64,000 nt of DNA from Nematostella vectensis (Eukaryota > Cnidaria > Anthozoa > Actiniaria > Edwardsiidae), in NCBI RefSeq assembly GCF_932526225.1, contig NC_064035.1:5145501-5209500 (forward strand), in the 5' to 3' direction. The first letter of the stretch is position 1. Every line of letters starts with the position of its first letter. Of the stretch, positions 18,062-31,600 are shown piece after piece. A program made the translations under genes and the position numbers. The notes below the pieces were generated by a model. The model was not told where the DNA came from. It ran no database searches and saw nothing but the letters and a program-made list of their open reading frames with translations.

Positions 18062-19691
18062 TATCTGTTTTGGATAAATACAAATTAAAATATCCGAAAG
18101 GGGATGAGCAGGGCTAAGCAATGCGGACTTGACCGTACAACGGACAATGGCGGTGAGCATAATGGAACAAGAGTGAGCAAGGATTAGGACTTGACCGAAC
18201 AACTGAGAACAGGGGTGAGCAAGGGGAGCAAGAAATATGGAATGGTAACTGCTGAAGGGTGAAAAAAAAAAAACACTTCGAGTACATGGCGAGAATCGAA
18301 CCTCGTCTAGATCCGGTAAAATGAGAAAAAATAGACCATACTTCCAGACATGCGCTGAAACACCGTATGGCAGCATGTAGCTTTACGGCTAAGCTGGAGA
18401 TTTCGGCCCCAGCACCGCTATCTAGCGAACTGTACAACACAAGGGAACCTGAGGTACCCGCGCATTAATGGGGAGGCAATAACCAGGATCCCAGCCCTGT
18501 CTTAGTCGGTTACGCCACGCACAGCTCGCTGAGATGTACACTGAAAAATATCGGGGTCTTTTTCACGCTTGTGTCTCTTGGGAATAGGTGTGTTGCTATA
18601 GTAATGTAGTAATGTCGTCATCATGTGCAGCACACTACGACCTAGGTCTACATTGCTGCCTTTAGCCTTTGTACTTCTTTGTCCAGTCGCGCACGTGCAT
18701 ATGATATCTCTTGTGCCCAGAAAAAAAAACAAGCTACATTGATGTTTTTGTGTTCTTAGATTTTAGAAAATACTGTGATTAAACCTCTCGTAAGCTACTC
18801 TCCTCGAATTCCTTAGGAGCGTTTCAGATTCTAGGGTCCATATTTTCCTTAACAGGCATCGGGCGTGAGGGTCTCCCACGCTGTAACGACGCACTTTGTT
18901 ATAAAAAAAAAAGCTATGGAACTTTGTTATACTATCAATAAATGTTTTTACAGACAGCTTTGTTATGTTTAGTCGCTACAGGGGCTCATTAGTAAGCTTA
19001 TGTACTAATGAAGTACTTATGTTTCCCTTGTCGCGATTATTGTTTACAATGTAGGTTCTGGGCAAAGAAATGGTGTTGGATTAACAAAAATAAGACAGTA
19101 ATATTCAGGCAAATTTTACAAACTTCTTTATATCAGAAACAACTTTTCGTTTTATTTATTTTTTCGTCGTATTCCCCGGAATTTGCCTTTCTGTAGGGTC
19201 TAGCGTATTTGGTTTTCCTGTGTTTTCACCTTGCCTGAAAGTCACGTGACCATTCCAGTCGCTATGACACCAAAAGCAAAAGGGCAACATGTCGGCAATA
19301 TAGTCTGTTGCAGTTCGCGATTACTTCTTGAATATTTTCGCGTGAAAGCTGCATTACAAACCCCTGGTAAAACCCTTGGAAAGCCAACAGTATGGTGGAA
19401 ACTTCAAAGTTCTCCGGAGGTGATAAAATTAGGACAATTATAATGGGATAATTTTTAGAAATAGTGGAGTCCAACGAATTCTGTTTTCTGTCTCGAAGGG
19501 GCAATTATTTGGAGTATAGGAAGGTGGCTGGTGTTATTAATTGGAATGTCTAGTGGGTTGCTTGTGGGGACAAGTACAGATAAAAAAATGGATAACATTT
19601 ACACAGATCATACTGTAAACGTTCAGATGTTATGTAAAAGCTCTTACTCTGTTTTACAAAAGTATTAAGTGGCTAAAATAACAATGTTTGT
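18062..19691. other. intergenic / upstream region of the 29-exon gene
   Basis: No supported gene. An open frame at 19262-19442 could be a 5' exon of the downstream gene, but its donor phase does not join the exon ending at 19793, so it is not included. A B-box-like GGTTCGATTCT on the minus strand near 18290-18300 lacks a foldable tRNA. Confidence 0.4.
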
Positions 19692-22600
19692 ATGCCATTA
19701 ATTGAAGGAATACTCAAGAAAACTACTAAAGCTGTGGATGATTATGGTGGCACACAGATGCAGAAACCTGGTTCGTCTGCAGACTTGGCTGAAGTGAGTT
19801 TGAATTTGAATTTTTTATGTTTGTTAAACATTTTTCTCACAAAGTTTGATAACAACATTTTATAAGAACGTCATTAGGTTTGATTAAGTTATCAGTCGTT
19901 TCTTTAGCTACTATTCAACTAGAGTCGATAAACTATTTATGAAAGAGACAAGAAAATACAGTAGTCATGAAAGGATGCCTTTATCCCCTGTGATTTTGAT
20001 TCTGTGTAATGTTGAGACTTGATTCTGTGTGATGTTGAGACGTGATTCTGTGTGATGTTGAGACTTGATTCTGTGTGATGTTGAGACTTGATTCTGTGTG
20101 ACGATGAGATGTGATTCTGTGTGATGTTGAGACTGGATTAAAGTTGAGTTTGGATTAAAGTCTCTATTAACAGAAGGAAACATGTATATATTGGAGCTTT
20201 TTACAACCCTGACAGTTCTTGCGAGGCACTTGATGAGTTAGACCGCTCCCTTTCAAAACTACAGAGGAAGTCTGGAAATTCAGTTATATATCTCGGAGGT
20301 GATTTCAACCTTGGAGGAGACATATGCTGGGAAACAAACACCATTGCAAGAGGAAGCCGTCACGTCACAGCTTGCGAGAAGCTACTGGAGATGTGCAGCA
20401 TTTATAGTTTGGAGCAAGTGGTAGATAAGCCTACCCGTGGTGATAAGATCCTTGACCTGCTCTTTACAACAAATAGCACCCTTGTTGACTCAGTACATGT
20501 CAAACCTGCAATGGGAGACCATGGATGTGTGGAGATACAAACCTTAGTTACACCAAAGCTGGCACGCCCGATCAGGAGGAAGATCTTTCTGTATTCAAAA
20601 GGGAACTTTGTTGACATGAAAAGGGACCTACTAGAATTTAGCTCTGTTTATTTCACAAACTTCACTGTTCGATCATTGCAGGAAAACTGGGACATGTTAA
20701 AAGGAAAACTTTCTTCTCTTATGGAGGAATATATCCCTGCTAAAATGTCCTCAAGTAGGTACAATCTCCCTTGGTTTACTCACAATCTAAACAAACTCAA
20801 AAGAAAAGTCCAAAGATTGTATAACACCCAGAAACGTACAGGTTTGGAAAGTGACAAAAGGAAATTTAGACAAACTCGGAAAGCCTATAGATATAAGCTA
20901 AATAAATCATATGGAGATTATATAAATAATTTGCTAGGGTCCTCTCAAAGAGAACAACCTAAGAAATTTTGGAGATTTGTGAAATCAAAAAGGCAAGATA
21001 ACATGGGTATTAACCTACTTCATAACCAGCATAATATTGCTGTTTCAAATAGCCTAGACAAAGCAAATGTCCTCAATGGTTATTTTTTCTCTATTTTTAC
21101 TAAAGAGGAATCTAGTACAGCACCAAGCTTAAATCCAAATTCATCAAGCCAAGAAATGGGTAAAATCATAGTCACCTCAAATGGTGTTCAGAAGCTTTTG
21201 AATTCACTTGATTCAAATAAGGCTGGGGGGCCTGATAAATTACCAACTCGTATTTTAAAGGAATTATCCCAAGAGTTGGCACCCCTATATACACAACTTT
21301 TCCAACAGTCCTTAGATCAGGGAAAATTACCCATGGACTGGAAAATTGCCAATGTAGTGCCAATTTTTAAAAAAGGTAAAAGATCATCACCAAATAACTA
21401 TCGACCCGTTTCCCTTACATCTGTTACTTGCAAAATCTTGGAGCATGTAATATGCCACCATGTTTGGCAACATTTGGAGCAGCATGGCATACTTAGCGAT
21501 TTTCAACATGGTTTCCGTAAAAGGAGGAACTGTGAAACACAATTAATTATAACATGCCATGACTTGGTAAGCGCCATAAATCAAGGGAAACGGGTTGATG
21601 CTTTTATCTTAGATTTTTCAAAGGCCTTTGACCGAGTGCCGCATAGACAACTTCTTTACAAATTAAGCTATTATGGCATCAGGGGTAGCTTGCTGACCTG
21701 GATGGAAGATTTCCTCACCCAGAGATCACAGTGTGTAACACTAGAGGGTGCAACATCCAGTCAATGCTCTGTTACCTCTGGTGTACCACAAGGAACAGTT
21801 TTAGGACCACTTTTGTTCCTGCTTTTTGTAAATGATCTCCCTCTAAATATCTCGTCAACTATTAGGCTTTTTGCAGATGACTGCCTTTTATATCGCACTA
21901 TTGATGGCTCAAATGACAGCCTAGCTTTACAAAACGATCTTGATGCTCTAAATAGATGGGAGAGGGATTGGCAAATGGCCTTTAATGTGGAGAAATGCCA
22001 CACTATGTGCTTCTCCACAAGCAGAGCGAAAATTCCAGACCATCCCTATATACTTAACAACATGATTCTAGAGAGGGTTTACCATCACTCCTATCTAGGA
22101 GTACTACTCTCAGGGGATTTAAAATGGGATAAACACATCGCACAAATTACATCTAGTGCAAATCAGACCCTTGGGGTCATTAGAAGAAATTTTAGAACAG
22201 CCTCGGTAGACTGCAAGTCTAAACTCTATTGCAGTCTAGTTAGACCGAAGCTTGAATATGCAAACTCTGTCTGGTACCCGCATCTCCAAAAGGATAAACA
22301 CCGCCTTGATATGGTGCAGAGGACTGCAGCCAGAGTTTGCTATAATAATTATTTGAGGGAGCCAGGGGTCGTAACAAACATGCTAAGAGAGCTGGAGTGG
22401 CCATCCCTTGAGGGCAGACGGACTCTCTCTCGAATGTCCATGTTCCATCAGGTTGTTTATGGAACTGTGGACATTGAGGGAGAGCCCTTCTTGGTTCCGA
22501 TGGACCGGCCTTCAAGGAATGGCAACTCCAAGCGCTTCCATAGAACACATTCCAAGTGCAACCAGCATGCAAATAGCTTTTTCCCGTGGTCTATAAATTT

Positions 22601-25600
22601 TTGGAACAATTTACCAGGTTCAATTACCAACATAAAAGAAAAGGGCAAATTCAAAGAGAAGCTTCAGCAGCATTTAATTGATAATGGCCAGTGGTTCTAA
22701 TATTCAAGTTATAAATTAATTAAGCTAAATTATTTAATTGAATTACTTTATTGAAAATTATTTTATAAATTTATTTTACAAATTATGAATATATTGTATA
22801 AGTTATGTAAATTATTCCAGATCTAATATTTTTACCTTGTATTTATTTATACTGATGTGATACCGACATGGTTTTATCAGTTAATAAAGTAGAAGTAGAA
22901 GAAGAGACGTGATTCTGTGTGATGTTGAGAGTTGATTCTGTGTGATGTTGAGACTTGATTCTGTGTGATGTTGAGACTTGATTCTGTGTGATGTTGAGAC
23001 GTGATTCTGTGTGATGTTGAGACTTGATTTTGTGTGATGTTGAGACTTGATTCTGTGTGACGATGAGACGTGATTCTGTGTGATGTTGAGACGTGATTCT
23101 GTGTGATGTTGAGACTTGATTCTGTGTGATGTTGAGACTTGATCCTTTGTGATGTTGAGACTTGACCAAAATTTCATAACTTCCCAATCTTCATTATTAG
23201 AACTCCCAAGCATTAAATGAAGAGCAGAAGAAATTCCAGTCCCTGTGTGATGGAGTCCAGAACACAGTGGCTTTATTCCAGACATCGATGACTGAGCTGC
23301 TGGCCTTAAAAGATGAATTGATCAAGGTATGTACATATTAACATGTATTAAAGTAGGGTTTCACAAGCCAGAAGTTATTATTTAAAGTTAAATGTAATGT
23401 GCTTTATGTCATTTCATCTTGCAGCACTCTTTGCCCCCTAGTTTGCTGGTCAAGATAACTTTGGTGACATCTCAGCTTTTCAGAGGGTAAGTCTATGGAA
23501 GTCCTCATTCGGCTATTGCCCCAGGGGGGTACTCAGGTGGTCTGAGAGAGACCAAATTTATGCCCCTAAAATTAATAATAAATATTCCCCACTCTTCCAT
23601 AAAACGTGACACTCAATTATCTCATATGTATTGTACCCGGCTCCCCATGTTAGGCTTTTGACAAGATCTTTGTTATCCCAGTGCATCAGACCTCTCAGTA
23701 CCTATCAATGAACTGGTTCGTCTTGTGAAACTCTACTCTGCCCCTTGGGAAGCAAAAAGTGCTGCCCTCAAGAAACTCCATGAAGACTACGAAAAGTAAG
23801 TTCCTGTACCTGCTATAATGTTGGGGTTTTATCAAATATTGGTACAGTTGAAAAGTTATAGGTATAGTTGAAAAGTTTCGTATTTCACTAAAGTTCTGAA
23901 TGGTTGCTTTGATAAAGATGTACTGCTAATGTACTGTACATAGCTGAGTGTTTTTGTTTTTGTTTAGTAAACAACGTCAGTTAAATGTGGCCTTACAGAA
24001 ACTCGTGCTCGTTGGCATTCAGGTAATAAATAATCCAACGGTCATTACCCTGCCTGCTATTTGGATAATTAAGTATAGTACTTCATTAATAAGATTTAAT
24101 TGATATATACAGTATAGTATGATACTTGGTATTTTGGTAATGATACGTTGATACACCTACGCTTTATAGCACTAAGTATTTATAGTGATGCTCCTTTTAG
24201 TCTGAGAGGATGTCCCAAGAAAGAAGGGTGCTTAACTGGGAGAGGCTTTTCTCTAGAATGATGGTAAGAATTGTGTTGCCATGCATACAGTATATAGTTG
24301 GTTTATTTGTAGAGTATATGGATGACTCTGTTGATGATTCCAAATTCTTTCTACATGCCTATTGACAGTATTGCAATGCATATGTATTACAGGCGTCAAA
24401 GGCACATGGATATAGGTGGAAGTTTTTAATTGAATCCTTCAAGAAGAAGATGAAAACAGGGTAAGCCATGACATCATCCCCAATAGATGGATGGTATGAT
24501 CTGAATGACAAATGTTATTGGTTTTTTTTTTCACAGGGAGGTATATGAGGCTGGTACTAGCACAGACACAGACATGGAGAAGGAAAATCTTCAAAAGGCC
24601 AAAAAGCTTGATGCTCACAGAAGGAAAACAATGTACAGAGATACAGCAGCAAAACGAATCATGAGACAATCTGTCAGCATGCAGAGTGCTAGGGAAAGTC
24701 TTGCCACGGTATGCCACACACCTCACAAAGTCACCATATCCTATACCTTTCTGAAGCCCAGACTTTAATGCTTCACTTTTCTATTATGTCCAGGAAGTCA
24801 CTACCCTGGGTACCAGAGGCTCCAAGCTTTGCGGCGACAACAATTTGAGTAAAGCGAAAGAGCCTCTGGTGCAACGGATAGCCAGCTATTGTACGACGGT
24901 CAAGTGCTAAGTGACTTTATTATCTCAAAACCATGACGTCATACAACGTCACGCAATCATACATAATACAACACCAGCCTCACTACGGTGCGAGCAATGT
25001 CTTAGATTACTTGACAAACCTGTTTCACTGTCACGCAAGAATGACCTGTCAAAATGTTTGTATTTGTGCTACACGTTAGTCCTACAGGCCTGTACAAGTT
25101 TCGCACCGATACAGTATTTAATCAAAATAATTTTAGCTGAGTGTGCAGCCACGAAGCATGTTCTAGGTCAGTTTGATTTGTTTTCTGGAACAAAGGCTCA
25201 AAAGGAGAAGTTTGTAGAGCGTTTATTGAGCTGAGTGTTCGCCCTAATACAATAAAATCCTGTCTGTAATTTGCATAAACTGCGTTCGACAACTAGGGAG
25301 GATAGCAAAGGTAAGCTCACTTGTCCACCTGGCATTAAAGTCAAGGTTCACAGACACACTGGAGGCACTGGAGATACCTTTATTTTCAGGCCCGGTAAAT
25401 TACTAAAAGATATGCCGCTTATTCACTGATCATTGGCTTAGCTGGAATTGTTTGTGTATGTTTTCCCAAGTAAAAACCGGTTTGATTGGAATAGAGACGA
25501 TCCTCCAAATATGGAATACTTTTACAATAGCAACTTTTATTGACCAATCAACGGCGTAGTACAAATCTTGTATGAATACATTAGCACCATAGTAAGGCTG

Positions 25601-28600
25601 GCTATCTGTTGCACCAGAGGCTCTTTGGCTTCACTCAAATTGTTGTAGCCGCGAAGCTCAGAGCCTCCGGTACCCAGGGTAAGGGAGTCACCATGATGCT
25701 AACTTTCTAATGTCCAGGAAGTCACCATAATGCTACACTTTTATGTCCAGACAGTCTTAGCATGGTTCACCACACTTTTCTATTAGATAATGTCTGTTGT
25801 TTCCCCCCCTTTGGTTTTTTAGCCTATTACTGGTGTAAGGTCTAAGGACACAATAAAAAAAGAGGAAACTTCTGAGGAAGAAAATCTTAGTGACTTTGAT
25901 GAGCACATTATGGATCTCCCGGATGACAAAGATGAGAGCACACCTCTAATTCAGAACCCTCAGCCTCCTGGGTGAGTCCCCCCAGAATAATGATCCTTCA
26001 GTCTCCCATGTGGGAACCTGTCAAATACAAACTCACCAGCCTCTAAGGTGAGCACCCTATAAATGATGAGCCATCAGCCTCCCACTAGAGCACCCTATGA
26101 ATGAGCCATCAGTCTCCCACTAGAGCACCCTATGAATAATGATCCTTCAGCCTCCCACTAGAGCACCCTATGAATAATGATCCTTCAGCCTCCCACTAGA
26201 GCACCCTATGAATAATGAGCCCTCAGCCTTCCTACTAGAGCACCCTATGAATAATGAGCCCTCAGCCTTCCCACTAGAGCACCCTATGAATAAAAAGCCA
26301 TCAGCCTCCCTTTTGAGCACCCTATGAATAATGAGCCCTTAGTCTTCCTTTTGAGCACCCTATGAATAATGAGCCCTCAACCACCCATTAGAGCACCCTA
26401 TGAATAATAAGCCTTTGGCCTCCCACTAAAGCACCCTATGGATATTGAGCTCCCAGTCTCCCACTAGAGTACAGTAAGATTTCAATCATTCCGGTTGTGG
26501 CGAAAGAATTTGAATGGATAATTTACGATCAAGCCTATGCTTTCTTGACCAACAATAATATTCTTTCTAAGTGTCAATCAATTCTTCTCTCAAAATTAGA
26601 TGCTTATGGCTTTGGGTGTTCTGTGAGTGATTGGTTTGCGTCTTACCTCCGTGGTCGGAGCCAGATATGTTTCGTCTGATCTGTTTCATCTGTCTAATGA
26701 TCGCACCCTTCTTTGTGGAGCACAATATTAGGTCCACTTCTCTTCCTGATATATATCAACGACCTGCCAAATTGCTTAGAACACTCAAAGCCAAGCATGT
26801 ACTCTGACGACACTCACCTCACTTTTGCGAGTAGTAATATTGAAGACATAAATCTTTATTTAAATCAAGACCTTGCGAATGTTGGTGAGTGGCTTGTCAC
26901 TAATATGCTCACCCTGAACCAATCTAAAACGGAGTTCATGCTTATTGGCTCCAGACAACGTCTTTCCACCTTCGAATCAGCACCATCTTTGGCAATCGAA
27001 GGGGTACCCGTAAAACAAGTACCTAATACCAAATCTCTCGGGGTGCTTATTGATAAAAATCTTTCTTGGGGTGAGCATATACACAAATTAACCATATAGA
27101 TCACATCTGGCATCGGAGCCCTGAGGCGTATTAGACAGTTTGTCCCAGCTACAACATTGCGGTACATTTACAATTCTTTAGTCCAACCATATTTTGATTA
27201 TTGCTCTGTCGCCTGGGACAATTGCAAAATTACCCTAGCCTATAAACTTTAAAAGTTACAAAACCGAGCGGCAAGGGTTATGACTTTTTCAAGCTATGAC
27301 ACTGGTGCCGACCCTCTTATTCATCAGCTAGGCTGGAAAAGACTAGAAAGCCAAAGGAAGTTTCAAAAAGCTATTATGGTCCCTAAATCACTGCATGGTC
27401 TAGCACCCGACTATTTGTCATCTCTTTTTATGGATCGTAGTAGCGTAACCAGCTATACGTTGAGAGACAGCGAAGACAAATTAGCTATTCCAAAGCCCGG
27501 CACCAACTATCTGAAGGATAGTTTCAGCTACAGTGGTGCGGTGCTTTGGAATAGCCTTCCGACTGAGTTGAGGCAAGCAAAAGCCCTTAGTACATTTAAA
27601 AGCGGCTGCAGCAACATCTTTATCTATTCCTATTTTCTCACACACGGCACTCTGGAAAGCAGTATTTTAATAACTATTTAGTATATATTTTATATAGCTT
27701 AGATTAGATATATAATAAGATAACTATTAGACATTATAAGATAACTATTATACTGAGAGTTTACCATCTAAATACTACTACTACTAAGAATAATGAGCCA
27801 TTAGTCTCCCACTAGAGCCCTCTTCGAATAATGAGCCTCTGGCCTCCCACTAGAGCACCCTATGAACGATGAGCCATCAGCCTCCCACTTTAGCGCCCTA
27901 TGAATAATGAGCTCCCATTAGAACACCTTATGAATAATGAGCTCTCGGCCTCCCACTAGAGCACCCTATGAATAATGAGCCTTTGGCCTCCCACTAGAGC
28001 ATCTTATGAAAAATGAGCCTTTGTCCTCCCACTAGAGCACCTTATAAATAATGAGCTCCCAGTCTCCCACTAGAGCACCCCTTGAATTTAGAATTGGCGT
28101 GTCATGCTCCATCTCAACTGAAGCAGTACAATGCCATGTTTTGTTTTATAGAGAATCGCCCAAGCCAACCCATTCTAGGCCTGGTATGTATACAGTGCTC
28201 ACAGTACTTATCTTCACCCCTTCCAGATACCCCAGTTATTGCTTTTGAAAAACTCTAAAGTTTTTTTACGCTTGATAAGTGCATATTTTGGTGTATGTTG
28301 ATCTTGTTTCAATGTTAAGGGTGTACTGACATCTGTTGCTAAGGAAAATTGAATATAGCATAAAAGCCTTGTAGAAAGTCATAATGGTCTGATGTTTGCC
28401 AAGTTGACCACCAAAAGTTTGCTGGCTATTTTGATGACGTTATCCCGTGACGTCATCGTGTGACGTCCGAGAAACGGAAAAAAGCAAATATTTCAAATTA
28501 ATCAAATAAACCTGCTTGGAAATTAATATTGAAACGTTTTATGAATCTTGAGAGATGGGCGCATGAGTTTTGGAAATGATTGAGGGATTATTTGTTAACG

Positions 28601-31600
28601 ATTTTTCAAAGGTCTTGAAATCCAGATTATTTGATATAATTTTCTCTAAATCCATGCTAAGCTATACAAAGAACATTTTATAATAATAATAATAATAATA
28701 ATCGATTTTTATAGCGCCACTTCTACTATGAATCCAGTGGCGCTTTACAATATAAAAATTAAGGTAACAATATTTTATATAAAGTATTTAAAACTTAGTA
28801 ACTTGGACTAAACTAACTAACTGACTAACTAATTAGCAAACTAACTAACGACTAACTAACTAGCTAGCCTAGACTAACTAACTAACTCATAGCATCTCAA
28901 AATACACTCGATATAAGAAATATAGTAAAAACAGCAAACAATTCAATAGAAAGAAAACTAAGTATAGGGGAAAAAATATATAATATATATTAATATATAA
29001 TGCTAGAAATAATAGGTTCTTTAAAACATGTTAAAAAGCACTTCTGAAAAGGAATACTGAACAGATATTGTGTTTTGAAATTATTTGGCGACAATAAAAG
29101 CTTTTTTTTAAAAACGCAGAACCGGAAGTGAACACTGAAAATGCACAGTCGACCTGTTCAGACAATCTGATCTCACATGATCTGATGATAAAATTGAAAT
29201 GAAGTTTCCAATAATGTTCCGTGGTATTTACACTTCTAATGAACAATATCCGTCATGTCATGATCAAAATTGAGAAAAGTTTTTTTAAAATTCGGATAAA
29301 GCCAGTGCTTCTTTGATTCTTAGTTAGTGCGCGAGCTTTTGCAACCGGTGTTTGCATTGTGAGCAAATAGTGAAAATTGAAAACTTTGGCAAAACGTTGG
29401 CTTGAAAATCTTCGTTAAATGTTTGTTTGTTTTTACAAGCATGGGAAATAAGGTAAGGTTGAGATCAACTTAAAGTAAATTTTTGGGAACTTAGAACACA
29501 TAATTTGTTTCTTTTACTTCAAGGAAGCTTGCGAATGAAGAATTCTGTGTTATGTATGTGCGCGCTCAACGCCATCAGGGTAGCAACATCGTTACTGAGC
29601 AACACTAATGTCAGTACACCCTTAAGCCAACAAATTACTGTACCAATAGTATTGTACCTTTATTTCCATAGCTCCCACAACAAGATTCCGGCCAAAAATA
29701 CGGTTCATGGGTGCCTCTGATGAGGAGGATGAAGAGGAAGAAGCTGTAAAAGCGCCAGTAAAACATCAGATGCAGTTTTCTGCACAGAAGTCAGCCGCAA
29801 AACCAAAAATACAGTTTGCCGATCAAAGAAAGCCTGTAATCAAAACTCCAGTCAAGGTATATACTGTACTTACTGGTATTATTTTTGCTTTTTTGATTGC
29901 AGCATGAAATGTCCTTTCTAAATTTTTAATGCTAATTCAAGTAAAGGCTCAACAATCATTCTTTAATTTCAGAGTCGCGGAGTTCGTTTTTTCAGTGTCT
30001 CAGATGATGACCACGACATTGATGATCAAGAGGATGTTTCAGGGAGAACTCAGCCAGCCAATAAAGAGGTCGAGAAGATGGAGGTGATCCGTGAAGACAA
30101 GCAGTGCTGGACGCATGAACCAGACTATGACAGGTTACCATATCTTGTTTTTTGTATTGTAGAAGAAAGTTGTGACTGGAATGAAAATGGAATTCTGTGT
30201 CTGCATCTTGCAACTTGGAACTGTAATAAACATCCATCTCTGGAATTGCGCTGAAGCAATAAGCTTAGAATGCTTTTATAGGTTGCCAACATTTAAAATC
30301 TGATTTTCTGTGAATTAATTGTTTTTAGATCTTTGCATCTTCGGGTATTTCGTCCTGTTTGCACTAAGGGTAAGTGTGTTTTATGCATTCAAGTATGATT
30401 TAGAATTTTATAAGATGTTATTGTTCAATAGCCAGCTCTCCAGTTCTGTGAATGAATTTGGTCAAACATTTGGGCTTTATAAAAAAGAATACTCTTAATA
30501 ATGTTTCGCATTTGATGATATGTAACAATAAGATACCAAAGCAATCAACGGAAGACATAGAACAACTCTTTACAAGAATTACTGTAGCTGCCCTTACACA
30601 ATGTCTTATCTGCTAAACTAGTGTTTATTCTCCAACGAGACATATAGTAGCAAGTAGGTCGGGCCTCATTTTTTTTAAAAAGAACACAGATGCAATATCG
30701 TGCAAAACTTGTTAATGTTGATATCATCCTTGGTTTTGTAGCTGAATCACCCTGCTGCAGTATTGTATTCAATGGACAGACTCTAAAGACTGCAAGTTTT
30801 CCTCCTCCCCCTGACCCGGCCCAAGAGGATGCTAATACAGGGGGGGACAAGGGAAAGCCAGGAAGTGGAAGAAAGACCAAGAAATTAGCAGTGCCCGCAG
30901 AGAAGGCTGCCTCTCCAGCCACAAGCGAGCAATCAGCACCCCCAGAGTAAGTGATGGGCTGCTCTGTGCAGGGCTTCTGGAATTACGCGCTTGTGCGGGA
31001 GCGCGTAATTTGGCTTTTTCCGCGTAATCCACAAATTTCCGCGTAATCCCGCATAATTTGGCTAAATTTCGAAAGACAAAACATTTAATTGCACAGTTGA
31101 TGGGTTCTTACCTCTATTTCTCGTAAAAAAAGAGAGATACTCTTCGTAAGAGTGCGATGTTTCAAACTGAATTTCGGAAACAAGTAAAATGACTAGGCGT
31201 TCTTTGCTAAACCGCGAAGGCCTAGGACTAATAATAAAGTACTTTTTTTTATAGGCTGGTAGCTAGGAGCCAATGAAAACTTGCCTAAGATATTTTCACG
31301 CAAAAAAATCACCTTTTCAAGTTATTTCGTGCTTTCCTTTGGGCGTAACAGTTGATATCCCGTGTAATTTTGCGCGTAATTCAGTAAATAATCCCGCAAA
31401 ATTTTGTTTTTTAAAGAAAAATGTATTGCAAGATCCCGCGTAATTTAGCGCGTAATGATTGATTTTCCGCGTAATTTAGCGCGTAATTTAGTAAAGAATC
31501 CCGCGTAATTTTGAGTTTTTTTCCGCGTAATTCCAGAAGCCCTGTCTGTGTACCTATGTTGTATTGACACAGGGCCTTTAACTTAATGGAGATATACATG

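Noticed and set aside
18286-18440. tRNA or tRNA-derived SINE on the minus strand
   Set aside because: A B-box-like GGTTCGATTCT is present and a short T-rich stretch follows, but no convincing A box, anticodon arm or acceptor stem can be drawn; a degenerate SINE head remains possible.
19262-19442. Extra 5' exon of the 29-exon gene
   Set aside because: Its candidate donor (GAG/GTGATA) leaves phase 0, which does not join the reading frame of the exon ending at 19793.
23438-23486. Alternative reading FAGQDNFGDISAFQR of the exon at 23425
   Set aside because: Attractive text, but its end phase does not fit the next exon; the frame HSLPPSLLVKITLV does.
24911-25234. 107-residue frame inside the 880-bp TIR element
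   Set aside because: No transposase motif or DDE/DDD triad recognisable; likely incidental.
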